From: Phenylobacterium soli
GTDB taxonomy: Bacteria > Pseudomonadota > Alphaproteobacteria > Caulobacterales > Caulobacteraceae
NCBI RefSeq assembly: GCF_003254475.1
Contig: NZ_QFYQ01000001.1
Span: 868,001-932,000 of the forward strand
Direction: 5' to 3'
Length of the DNA: 64,000 nt
In this document: positions 7,222 through 14,873 of the stretch, piece after piece
How the letters are laid out: each line of letters starts with the position of its first letter
Position numbering within the stretch: position 1 is the first letter of the stretch
Notes under the pieces: generated by a model
Databases searched by the model: none
What the model was told of the DNA's origin: nothing
The model's input: the letters and a program-made list of their open reading frames with translations, nothing else
Program-made: the position numbers and the translations under genes

Positions 7222-9273
7222 ATGTGGACATTCGGGTGGGCGGCCGCCGCGGGGCTCGCGGCCGCCTCGACGTGCGCCCAGGCTTACGCTGCGGAAAGTG
7301 GCGGCGGCAGGACCCTGTCCGAGGTGGTGGTCACCGCCTCGACGCAGGACGTCCTCGGCAAGGCCGCCACGGCCTCCGAGGGCGTCATCACCAAGCAGGA
7401 GCTGGAGCTGCGGCCCGTCTATCGCGTCGGCCAGCTCCTGGAGACCGTGCCGGGCCTCGTCGTCACCGTCCATTCCGGCGAGGGCAAGGCCAACCAGTAC
7501 CTGCTGCGCGGCTTCAATCTCGACCACGGCACCGACCTCGCCACCTTCGTCGGCGGCATGCCGGTCAACGCCCGCACCCATGCCCATGGCCAGGGATACA
7601 CCGACCTCAACTTCCTGATCCCCGAGGCCGCCGCCGGCGTGCGCTTCACCAAGGGGCCCTACTATGCCACCGAGGGCGACTTCTCCTCGGTGGGCGCCAA
7701 CCACCTTGGCCTCGTGGCCGAGCTGCCGGGCCAGGTGAGCGCCAGCGCCGGCACGGTGGGCGACCAGCGGCTGTTCGCCGGCACGACGCTGGAACTCCGC
7801 GGCGGCGACCGGCTCATCCTGGCTGGCGAGGCGGTGCATCTCGACGGCCCGTGGGACCATCCGGACAACCTGCGCAAGACCAACCTCATGCTGCGCTACG
7901 TGGGCGAAGCCGGCCTGTCGCTGACCGCCCTCTATTACCGCGGCCTGTGGAACGCCACGACCGACCAGCCGGAGCGGGCCATGCGGCAGGGCCTGATCAG
8001 CCGCTTCGGCACGCTCGATCCATCCGACGGCGGCGGCTCGGAGCGCTTCTCCCTCTCCGCCGAATACGCCCGCGATCTCGGGCTGGCCTTCGGCGGCGGC
8101 CGGATCGAGGCGAACGCCTACGCGATCCGCAGCCAGCTCACCCTGTTCAACGACTTCACCCATTTCCTCGACGATTCGGCGAACGGCGACCAGCACGGCC
8201 AGAACGACCGCCGCACGACGGCCGGCGGCGCGCTCAGCTATGCCGTCCGGACCACGCTCCTCGGCCTGCCGACGGACGCCATCGTCGGCCTCCAGGGGCG
8301 CTACGACCGGCTCTATGTGGACGCCCGCCACACCCGCGCCCGGGCGTCGCTGACGACCTTGCTGGCCGACCGCGTGGCGGAGTGGAACCTCTCCGCCTAC
8401 GGCGAGGCGACGGTCCATTTCGGCCATCACGCCCGCGCGGTCGGCGGCCTACGCGCCGACCACTTCGCGGCCAGCGACACCAACCTGGTGGGCGGGATCT
8501 CGGGCGACCAGCAGGCCGGCCTCCTGCAGCCCAAGGGCAGCCTGATCCTCGGCCCCTGGATGCGCACCGAGCTCTATCTGTCGGCCGGCCGTGGCTTTCA
8601 TTCCAACGACGTGCGGGCGGGGACGCTGAGCGACGTCGGCGTCGTCGCTCGTCCGCCGTTCCTAGTGAAGTCCAAGGGCTACGAGGTCGGCCTGCGGACC
8701 AGCGCCGTCCCGCACCTGCAGGCGGCGGTCACTCTGTTCCAGGCCGAGTTCGCCTCGGAGCTGACCTACAACGCCGACGTGGGCCAGACCGAGGCGGGCC
8801 GTCCCGGGCGCCGGCGCGGGGTGGAGATCACGGCCCAGTACCGCCCGCGGCCATGGATCGAGCTTTCCGCCAATCTCGCCTTCAGCCGCGCCCGCTACAC
8901 CGACCCGGACCCGGCCGGCGACCACATCGAGGATGCGCCAGCCTTCGTCGGCTCGGCCGGCGTGCTCGTGGATAACCTCGGGCCCTGGTTCGGCGCGGTG
9001 GAACTGCGCGACCTCGGCGCCCACGCCCTCTCCTCCGACGACTTGCACCGCTCGGACGGCTATCGGGAAGTGAACCTCGACCTCGGCTACAAGCTGACGC
9101 CAACCCTTCGCGTGCAGCTCGACGTCTTCAACCTCTTCGATTCCCGGCAGAACGCCGCCGACTACGTCTATGTCGACCGCCTGCCGGGCGAGCCGGCGCA
9201 GGGCGTCGAGGACCGCCACATCCACCCGCTGGAGCCGCGGTCCGCCCGTCTGGCGGTGACGGCCCGGTTCTGA
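7222..9273 (+). CDS. TonB-dependent outer-membrane receptor
   Basis: 683 aa. A signal peptide (about residues 1-24, ending AQAYA-AES) is followed by a TonB-box-like LSEVVVTAS. The plug domain shows LETVPGLVV, YLLRGFNLDHGTDLATFVGGMPVN and RFTKGPYYATEGDF. A long beta-barrel ends with the terminal aromatic signature RSARLAVTARF. Length is normal for a receptor without an N-terminal signalling extension. TonB receptors import scarce ligands such as metal chelates, cobalamin, sugars or lipids; the ligand here is not evident. A His-rich stretch (NARTHAHGQGY) near the plug end might hint at a metal. Probably in one transcription unit with the preceding cytochrome. Confidence 0.92.
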   Translation: MWTFGWAAAAGLAAASTCAQAYAAESGGGRTLSEVVVTASTQDVLGKAATASEGVITKQELELRPVYRVGQLLETVPGLVVTVHSGEGKANQYLLRGFNLDHGTDLATFVGGMPVNARTHAHGQGYTDLNFLIPEAAAGVRFTKGPYYATEGDFSSVGANHLGLVAELPGQVSASAGTVGDQRLFAGTTLELRGGDRLILAGEAVHLDGPWDHPDNLRKTNLMLRYVGEAGLSLTALYYRGLWNATTDQPERAMRQGLISRFGTLDPSDGGGSERFSLSAEYARDLGLAFGGGRIEANAYAIRSQLTLFNDFTHFLDDSANGDQHGQNDRRTTAGGALSYAVRTTLLGLPTDAIVGLQGRYDRLYVDARHTRARASLTTLLADRVAEWNLSAYGEATVHFGHHARAVGGLRADHFAASDTNLVGGISGDQQAGLLQPKGSLILGPWMRTELYLSAGRGFHSNDVRAGTLSDVGVVARPPFLVKSKGYEVGLRTSAVPHLQAAVTLFQAEFASELTYNADVGQTEAGRPGRRRGVEITAQYRPRPWIELSANLAFSRARYTDPDPAGDHIEDAPAFVGSAGVLVDNLGPWFGAVELRDLGAHALSSDDLHRSDGYREVNLDLGYKLTPTLRVQLDVFNLFDSRQNAADYVYVDRLPGEPAQGVEDRHIHPLEPRSARLAVTARF

Positions 9274-9357
9274 GCCCGGGTCTGATCCGGTCCTTGCCTT
9301 ACCCGGCGGCGCCTTCCCACCTCAGGTCAGAAGGGCTCTTCGAGGGGATATCCGCAG

Positions 9358-9780
9358 ATGATGGAAGGCAATGTCGCCGAGGTGTTCGCCGCGCGCCAGG
9401 AGGGCATGCTGCCGGGCGAGCTCGGGCTGGAATGGTCGGTGGTCGAGAACGGCCGGGCCGAGGGTCGCTTCAGGGCCACGAAGCGCCACATGGCGCCCAA
9501 CGGCTTCCTGCACGCCGCCTCGGTGATCGCGCTCGTCGATAGCGCCTGCGGCTACGCCTGCATGGCCTCCGCGCCCGAGGGCGCCAGCGGCTTCACCACC
9601 ATCGAGCTCAAGGCCAACTATCTCGGCACCGCCAAGGAAGGCGAGGTGGTCGCCTGCCAGGCGCGCCTGGTCCACGGCGGGCGCATGACCCAGGTCTGGG
9701 ACGCCGAGGCGATCAACGAGACGACGGGCAAGACCATGGCCCTGTTCCGTTGCACCCAGATGATCCTCTATCCGCGCTGA
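9358..9780 (+). CDS. PaaI-family hotdog thioesterase
   Basis: 140 aa, single hotdog domain. The family motif HMAPNGFLHAASVIALVDSA corresponds to the usual H-M-N-P-x-G-x-L-H-G-G. The usual second glycine pair is changed to Ala-Ala, and the catalytic-type Asp is present. These enzymes hydrolyse acyl- or aryl-CoA thioesters and release stalled CoA. The start is a double ATG at 9358/9361 with GAGGGG ahead. A cytosolic role in acyl-CoA housekeeping for the catabolic genes nearby is inferred. Confidence 0.85.
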   Translation: MMEGNVAEVFAARQEGMLPGELGLEWSVVENGRAEGRFRATKRHMAPNGFLHAASVIALVDSACGYACMASAPEGASGFTTIELKANYLGTAKEGEVVACQARLVHGGRMTQVWDAEAINETTGKTMALFRCTQMILYPR

Positions 9781-9781
9781 T

Positions 9782-9802
9782 CGGATCGGCCTTGCCGATC
9801 CG
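9782..9802 (+). terminator. Hairpin after thioesterase gene (weak terminator candidate)
   Basis: A perfect 9-bp stem CGGATCGGC / GCCGATCCG with a CTT loop starts 2 nt after the stop codon. No T-tract follows, so it may be only an mRNA 3'-end stabiliser. Confidence 0.4.
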
Positions 9803-9902
9803 TGGCCGCGCTAAGCTTCCCGCTTGCAGCGGCGGAGGCTCTTGATTAGGTTCCGCCGCTCACTCGGCAGGCCTCCTCAACAGACGGCCTCGCACCCGGT
9901 AC

Positions 9903-9992
9903 GGAGAGGTGGCTGAGTGGTTGAAAGCACCGCACTCGAAATGCGGCATACTCGCAAGGGTATCGAGGGTTCGAATCCCTCCCTCTCCGCCA
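9903..9992 (+). tRNA. tRNA-Ser (anticodon CGA)
   Basis: Acceptor strand GGAGAGG (9903-9909) pairs with CCTCTCC (9982-9988), followed by discriminator G and an encoded CCA (9990-9992). The anticodon loop CTCGAAA sits between CCGCA and TGCGG, giving anticodon CGA (9937-9939), which reads the serine codon UCG. A long variable arm (CTCGCAAGGGTATCGAG) and the GGTTCGAATCC T-loop are those of a class II serine tRNA. 90 nt, intact. Confidence 0.97.
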
Positions 9993-10007
9993 TCCTGCCC
10001 TGACGCC

Positions 10008-11372
10008 TCACCCCTGCGGCTTAGGCCGCCAGCTGCGCGACAGCAGGTGGTAGAGCGGCTCGGGCATGATCCAGCCGGACGCCCAGCGGGCCGTCAGGGC
10101 GGCCAGCATCAGGGGGCCGACGAGGCCCGGTTCGCGGGTCATCTCCATGAGGATCACCGCGCTGGTCAGGGGCGCCTGGACGACGCCGGAGAGATAGGCG
10201 GACATGCCGAGCACCACCGCGTCGCGCCCGGCGATGGCGAAGCCCGCCCGCGCGAAGGCCGCGCCGATCCCCGCGCCGGTGGCGAGCGAGGGCGAAAAGA
10301 TCCCGCCCGGCGCGCCGCACACCGCCGCCGCCAGGTTGGCCAGGAACTTCCAGACGGCGAAGGCGAAGCCGCGGCCCGGGTGGTCCTGCAGCAGCGACTT
10401 GGCCTCGTCGTAGCCGGCGCCGAAGGTGAGCCCGCCGGAGGCCACGGCGACGACCGCGGCCACCAGCCCGCAGAGACCGGCGAAGACCACCGGATGCGCC
10501 TGGCGCCAGCGGGTCACCGGGTTCGGGTCGGGTCCGGTGAAGAAGGCCACGCCACGGGCGAAGAGGCCGCCAGCGAGGCCGCCAACCACGCCGATCAGCG
10601 GCGCCAGGAGCCATGATGCGGTGAGGGTCACCTCGCCCGAGCCCAGGCCGAAGTAGGCGTAGTCGCCCTGCACCGCATATGAGGTGAAGCCGGCGACCAC
10701 GACCACGAGGATGACGGTGGTGTGGGTCCGCTTCTCGAACCCCTTGGCGAGTTCCTCGACGGCGAAGACCACGCCGGCGATCGGTGTGTTGAACGCCGCA
10801 GCCACGCCGGCCGCGCCGCCCGCCAGGATCAGGGCCCGCCGCCCCGGCCCGCCCTTCAGGCCGCGGGTCAGCGAGCGCACGATGCCGGCGACCACCTGGA
10901 CGCTCGGACCCTCGCGGCCGATGGAGGCGCCGCAGACATAGAGCCAGGCGGCGAGGACGACCTTCCAGGCGGCGGTTCGCAGGGTCACCCGCTGTCCGCC
11001 CCAGCGCCCGTGCCAACGCGCCTCGGCGGCGGCGATCACCTGGGGGATGCCGCTGCCGGCCGATTCCGGCGCATAGCGGCGCGTCACCCAGGCCGCGAGG
11101 GCGAAACCCAGCGGCAGGAGCAGCAGCGTCGGCCACTTGGCGGCCGCGTAGAGGGCGGCGTGGGCCTTCATCGCCCCGTCGCTGAGCCGGGCGAATCCCG
11201 CACCCGCCAGGCCGCCCAGCACCGAGACGGCGATGATGATGGCCGTGCGCCGTGCGCGCCGCGCGTGCAGGCGACTGCGGATCAGGCTCGCGCGGCTGAG
11301 TCGCGGGAGGCGGCGGCGGACCGAGGGGGAGTGCACAACCGGTGCGATAGGCGCGCCGTACGCAGATGGCAA
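10008..11372 (-). CDS. ClC-family chloride channel / H+-Cl- antiporter
   Basis: Up to 454 aa, with about 10 hydrophobic segments beginning near residue 43. The three selectivity-filter motifs are recognisable: GSGIP, GREGPSVQ and GGIFSPSLATGAGIG. The glutamate of GREGP, the external gating glutamate, is present. There is no CBS domain, as in short bacterial ClCs. The start is uncertain: TTG at 11372, or GTG at 11336, both without a good ribosome site. It would move chloride across the inner membrane, possibly coupled to protons in acid resistance or charge compensation. It stands alone between the tRNA and the phosphotransferase gene. Confidence 0.9.
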   Translation of the reverse strand: MPSAYGAPIAPVVHSPSVRRRLPRLSRASLIRSRLHARRARRTAIIIAVSVLGGLAGAGFARLSDGAMKAHAALYAAAKWPTLLLLPLGFALAAWVTRRYAPESAGSGIPQVIAAAEARWHGRWGGQRVTLRTAAWKVVLAAWLYVCGASIGREGPSVQVVAGIVRSLTRGLKGGPGRRALILAGGAAGVAAAFNTPIAGVVFAVEELAKGFEKRTHTTVILVVVVAGFTSYAVQGDYAYFGLGSGEVTLTASWLLAPLIGVVGGLAGGLFARGVAFFTGPDPNPVTRWRQAHPVVFAGLCGLVAAVVAVASGGLTFGAGYDEAKSLLQDHPGRGFAFAVWKFLANLAAAVCGAPGGIFSPSLATGAGIGAAFARAGFAIAGRDAVVLGMSAYLSGVVQAPLTSAVILMEMTREPGLVGPLMLAALTARWASGWIMPEPLYHLLSRSWRPKPQG

Positions 11373-11400
11373 CGCGTGATCGGCAGACCGGCGGTCGCCC

Positions 11401-12492
11401 TCATGCCTCCCAGAGATCGAAGGTCTGGTGATCCAGGGCCTGGAGGCAGCCGCCGCGGGTCATTTTGAGGAACAGGGCGTCGCCGCGCTCGGTGCGCTCC
11501 ACGGCCATGGCCGAGAAGACGCCCATCAGCACGCCGTGGAGCGCGAGTTTTTGGTAGTCGGCCCAGCACTGTTCGCGGTCGTAGCCGGTCACGCCCAGGC
11601 GCTGCAGCTCGGCGTGGTAGAGCCCGACGAGGTCGCGCTCGTGGACGCGGCGGATCTCCGGGTCGAGGCCGGCGCTCAAGAAGTAGGCGACGTCGGTGAC
11701 GCCGGGGCCGAGCGCCACGGTCTGCCAGTCGAGCGTGCCCATGCGCCGGGCGCCGCCCTGGACCTCGAAGAGGATGTTGTCGAGGCGGAAGTCGCCGTGC
11801 TGGACGGTGAGCGGGAAGGCGTCGCGCGCGGCGTTCATCGCCACCACGGCGGCCGGCAGGCGGTCGACCAGGCCCATGAGCTCCGGCTCCAGCTGGCCGG
11901 CGTAGCGGTCCTTGAAGGCGGCCACGACCATGGGCAGGGCGGCCTGGATCTGCGGCGCGGTCGCCTCGGAGAGCCGCATCCACGGCATGGCCTCGAGCGT
12001 CGGGTTCCCCCACCACGGGGCGTGCAGGGCGGCGGCCTCGAGGACGGCGGTCTGGGCGTCCTCGGGCGAGCAGCCGGCGAGCTGGTCGCCCGGCCGCGCC
12101 GGCCCCAGATCCTCGAAGATCAGAGTGAAATCGGAGGTCGCCGGATCGATGTCGGCGAAGAAGGTGCGCGGCGTGATGATGCCGACGGTGTGGGCGAGCT
12201 CGCGATAGAAGGAGACCTCGCGCACATAGAGGCCAAGGCCGGCGCCCGAGGCGCGGCTGGCGGCGTCGGCGGCGGCGAACTTGCCGACCACGCTCTGCGG
12301 GGCCTCGGGGCCCGCGCCCTCATAGGCGAGGGTGAAGCGAAAGCTGTCGCCCACCAGGCCGTTGCCCACCGGCTTGCTGTCGAAGCCTGTCACGCGGCCC
12401 TCCTGGGAGAGCGCGCCGGACGCCCTGAGGGCGGCCGTCATCCAGGCGGCGTCGATCTGGTCGGCGCTCGCGGCGATCGCCGGAGACGTCAT
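11401..12492 (-). CDS. Aminoglycoside-phosphotransferase-fold kinase (ecdysteroid-kinase-like)
   Basis: 363 aa from ATG 12492, which has AGGAAGG 7-10 nt ahead; the longer frame upstream is unlikely. The catalytic loop is H232-GDFRLDN239 and the metal-binding aspartate follows in TLD255WQ. A C-terminal helical lobe contains LALHGVLMGVF. This group phosphorylates small hydroxylated molecules, and actinobacterial and alphaproteobacterial members sit near steroid or lipid catabolism genes. That fits the P450 just upstream on the same strand (100 nt away). Substrate unknown. Confidence 0.8.
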   Translation of the reverse strand: MTSPAIAASADQIDAAWMTAALRASGALSQEGRVTGFDSKPVGNGLVGDSFRFTLAYEGAGPEAPQSVVGKFAAADAASRASGAGLGLYVREVSFYRELAHTVGIITPRTFFADIDPATSDFTLIFEDLGPARPGDQLAGCSPEDAQTAVLEAAALHAPWWGNPTLEAMPWMRLSEATAPQIQAALPMVVAAFKDRYAGQLEPELMGLVDRLPAAVVAMNAARDAFPLTVQHGDFRLDNILFEVQGGARRMGTLDWQTVALGPGVTDVAYFLSAGLDPEIRRVHERDLVGLYHAELQRLGVTGYDREQCWADYQKLALHGVLMGVFSAMAVERTERGDALFLKMTRGGCLQALDHQTFDLWEA

Positions 12493-12592
12493 GGTGTTTC
12501 CTTCCTCATCGCCCCTCCCGGCCCCCACGCCCAGCCCGGAGCCAGGGGCGGCCGGCGTCGTCTTGATGCGACGCTCGGCCGTTCGATCGTTC

Positions 12593-13867
12593 TCAGTGCA
12601 TCTTGAAGCGGACCGGCACCGACTTCGGTCCGCAGACGAAGTTGGCGGCGGTGCGCGTCGGCGTGCCGTCGAGCTCGATGCTCTCCAGGCGCGGCAGCAG
12701 CTCTTCCCACAGGATCCGCATCTCCATGCGCGCCAGGTGCTGGCCCAGGCACACGTGGGCGCCGTAGCCGAAGGCCACGTGCTTGTTGGGCGTGCGCTCG
12801 ATGTCGTAGCGGTACGGGTCGGTGAAGTGCGCCTCGTCGCGGTTGCCCGACGGGTAGCAGAGCATCAGCCAGTCGCCCTTGGCGATCTTCTGGCCGGCCA
12901 GCTCGGCGTCGTCGGTGGCGGTGCGCATGAAGTGCTTCACCGGCGTTTCCCAGCGGATGGATTCCTCCACGTGGCCGGGGATCAGGCCCGGGTTCTCCTT
13001 CAGCTTCCGGAACTGGTCCTGGTGCTCGCAAAGAGCCCAGAGCGCGCCGGCGGTGGTGTTGGAGGTGGTGTCGTGGCCGGCCGTGGCGGCGATGATGTAG
13101 TAGCTCATCGCCTCCAGGTGGCCGAGCGGCTGGCCCTCGATGGCGCCGTTGGCGATGACGCTGGCGAGGTCCTTGCGCGGGTTCTTCCGGCGGTCCTCGG
13201 TCATGGCGTTGAAGTAGGTCATGAAGTCCATGACCGTGGCCTGCAGCTGGGCCAGGCCCTGGTCGACGTCCAGGCTCGCCGAGCCGGAGCGGTTCACCTC
13301 GGGGTCGGCGCTGCCGAACAGCTCCTGGGTGAGCTTCAGCATCCGCGGCTCGTCCGCCTCCGGCACGCCGAGGATCTCCATGATCACGTGCAGCGGGTAG
13401 AGGAAGGAGACGTCGCGGGCGAAGTCGCAGCGCTCGCCGTGCGCGGCCATGCGATCGACGAAGCCGCGGGCGATCTCGCGGATCCGGCCCTCGAGGTCGC
13501 GGATGTTCTGCGGCAGGAACCAGGCCTGGGTCAGGCGCCGGTAGGCGAAGTGGTCGGGGTTGTCCATCTGGACCAGCGAGCGGACGAGGTGCGGGCTGCC
13601 GCCCATCATGGCGCGGACCTTCTGGTCCGCCTCGATGGTGGTGACGACGGTGGAGCGGTCGCCGTTGTGGAACAGCTCGTTCTGCTTCTCGACGGCCTGG
13701 ATGTCGTCGAAGCGGGTGACGACCCAGAAGGGATCGAAGCCCTCCGGCTGGGCGACGGCCAGCGGCGCCTCGGCGCGCAGGCGCTTGAAGGCCTCGTCGC
13801 TGCGGCTGCGCTCTTGGTAGGCGCGCGGGTCGACGATGGTGTCGGCCAGGTCCTTGGGGATCATCAT
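12593..13867 (-). CDS. Cytochrome P450
   Basis: 424 aa from ATG 13867, chosen because AAGGAAA/CGAGG precede it; 75 further in-frame codons upstream look like non-coding read-through into the TetR gene region. The I-helix oxygen-activating motif is A263-GHDTTS269, the ExxR is E302-SIR305, and the haem loop FGYGAHVCLG carries the proximal thiolate C373. Soluble class, no membrane anchor. The overall pattern recalls bacterial CYPs hydroxylating terpenoid, alkane or sterol side chains. A divergent TetR gene and a rubredoxin that could supply electrons lie adjacent. The partner reductase is not visible. Confidence 0.93.
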   Translation of the reverse strand: MMIPKDLADTIVDPRAYQERSRSDEAFKRLRAEAPLAVAQPEGFDPFWVVTRFDDIQAVEKQNELFHNGDRSTVVTTIEADQKVRAMMGGSPHLVRSLVQMDNPDHFAYRRLTQAWFLPQNIRDLEGRIREIARGFVDRMAAHGERCDFARDVSFLYPLHVIMEILGVPEADEPRMLKLTQELFGSADPEVNRSGSASLDVDQGLAQLQATVMDFMTYFNAMTEDRRKNPRKDLASVIANGAIEGQPLGHLEAMSYYIIAATAGHDTTSNTTAGALWALCEHQDQFRKLKENPGLIPGHVEESIRWETPVKHFMRTATDDAELAGQKIAKGDWLMLCYPSGNRDEAHFTDPYRYDIERTPNKHVAFGYGAHVCLGQHLARMEMRILWEELLPRLESIELDGTPTRTAANFVCGPKSVPVRFKMH

Positions 13868-13926
13868 CCTCGGGTTTCCTTGATCTTCTTGGGTCCGCGT
13901 TCGGACCGGCAGAACGTCGCTATCAT

Positions 13927-13956
13927 TAACTTGCTTGTCAGCCAACAAATAAGTTA
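13927..13956. promoter_or_regulatory. Inverted repeat between P450 and TetR genes, probable TetR operator
   Basis: Half-sites TAACTTGCTTGT (13927-13938) and ACAAATAAGTTA (13945-13956) match at 10 of 12 positions when one is reverse-complemented, with a 6-nt spacer. The site lies 60 nt before the P450 start and 11 nt before the GTG of the TetR gene, a classic position for autoregulation plus control of the divergent target. Confidence 0.6.
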
Positions 13957-13967
13957 CCAGGGGAGCC

Positions 13968-14639
13968 GTGACGCAAATCAGCCCCCATTCCGTCGGACGC
14001 CGCACCCAGGCCGAGCGCCGCGACGAATCCGGCCGCAGCCTCCTGGAGGCGGCGATCGAGGTGGTGGCCGACGAAGGCGTCAGCGCCGCCACCTTCGAGA
14101 CGGTGGGACGTCGGGCCGGCTACAGCCGGGGCCTCGCCACCCAGCGCTTCGGCTCCAAGCAGGGGCTGATCGAGGCGGTCATCCAGCACCTGCACGAGCG
14201 CCAGGAGCAGGCGCTCGCCGAATACCGCATCGACGAGCTGCCCGGCCTCGAGGCGGTGCTGGCCTATGTGGACCTCTACCTGCGTGGCCTTGGGCAGCAG
14301 AGCGAGACCCGCGCCTATTTCATGCTGCTGTCGGCCCAGGTGGCCGACGCCACCGAGCTGCGCGCCTCTTTCGCCGCCGAGCACGCGCGCGTCGAGCGCC
14401 GGCTCGAGGGCCTGGTGCAGAAGGGCCAGGCCGAGGGGGCCATCCGGCGCGAGATCGACGCCGACGCCGCCGCCCTGATGATCGGCTCCCTGCTGCTGGG
14501 GCTCTCCATGCAGGTGCTCGTCGATCCCGAGACCGACGTCGACCCGATCCGCGAAACCAGCCTTTCCACCCTGCGCCTCAGCTTCGGGACTGAAGGACGC
14601 CCCAACGGCCCTCCCAACGGCCCCAAAGGACAGTCATGA
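13968..14639 (+). CDS. TetR-family transcriptional regulator
   Basis: 223 aa from GTG 13968 with AGGGGAG ahead. The N-terminal HTH is standard: LLEAAIEVVADEGVSAATFETVGRRAGYSRGLATQRFGSKQGLIEAV. The C-terminal ligand domain is helical and not assignable. It is divergent from the P450 gene with an inverted repeat between them, and overlaps the rubredoxin gene by 4 nt (ATGA). It likely represses both units in response to a P450 substrate or its CoA ester; this is inference. Confidence 0.9.
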   Translation: MTQISPHSVGRRTQAERRDESGRSLLEAAIEVVADEGVSAATFETVGRRAGYSRGLATQRFGSKQGLIEAVIQHLHERQEQALAEYRIDELPGLEAVLAYVDLYLRGLGQQSETRAYFMLLSAQVADATELRASFAAEHARVERRLEGLVQKGQAEGAIRREIDADAAALMIGSLLLGLSMQVLVDPETDVDPIRETSLSTLRLSFGTEGRPNGPPNGPKGQS

Positions 14640-14815
14640 GCGACGCCTCCTACAAGACCTGGCAGTGCCGCACCTGCGGCTACATCTACGACGAGCAAGC
14701 TGGCGATCCGGCCGAGGGCCTGGCGCCCGGAACCCGCTGGTCCGACCTCCCGGACGACTGGTGCTGCCCGATGTGCGGCACGGCCAAGGCCGATTTCGAC
14801 ATGATCGAGCTGTAG
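14636..14815 (+). CDS. Rubredoxin
   Basis: 59 aa. Iron ligands C11-x2-C14 and C44-x2-C47 are in the usual rubredoxin setting: WQCRTCGYIYDE, then GDPAEGLAPGTRWSDLPDDW, then CPMCG. An extra Cys43 precedes the second pair. The protein is a one-electron carrier of the kind serving alkane hydroxylases (AlkG type). Start ATG 14636 overlaps the TetR stop in an ATGA junction, so it is translationally coupled to the regulator. With a P450 next door and no AlkB hydroxylase in view, it could feed the P450 or an enzyme elsewhere. Confidence 0.95.
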   Translation: MSDASYKTWQCRTCGYIYDEQAGDPAEGLAPGTRWSDLPDDWCCPMCGTAKADFDMIEL

Positions 14816-14832
14816 AGATCGCGCAAAGAAAA

Positions 14833-14861
14833 GCCTCTCCCAAGCTCCGCTCGGGAGAGGC
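14833..14861 (-). terminator. Intrinsic terminator for the monooxygenase gene
   Basis: The 9-bp stem GCCTCTCCC / GGGAGAGGC has an 11-nt loop. Read on the minus strand it is followed by TTTTCTTTG. It sits between the convergent rubredoxin and monooxygenase genes and may stop both. Confidence 0.75.
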
Positions 14862-14873
14862 GGGCGTCTGAAC

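Noticed and set aside
6535-8430. 631-codon minus-strand frame over the cytochrome and TonB receptor
   Set aside because: Low-complexity translation, no ribosome site; the plus-strand genes have signal peptides, haem and receptor motifs.
7071-8975. 634-codon plus frame overlapping the receptor
   Set aside because: Shifted shadow of the receptor gene, Arg/Pro-rich, no domain.
12332-14593. 753-codon plus frame across the P450 and into the TetR gene
   Set aside because: It is antisense to the P450 and out of frame with TetR; no domain visible.
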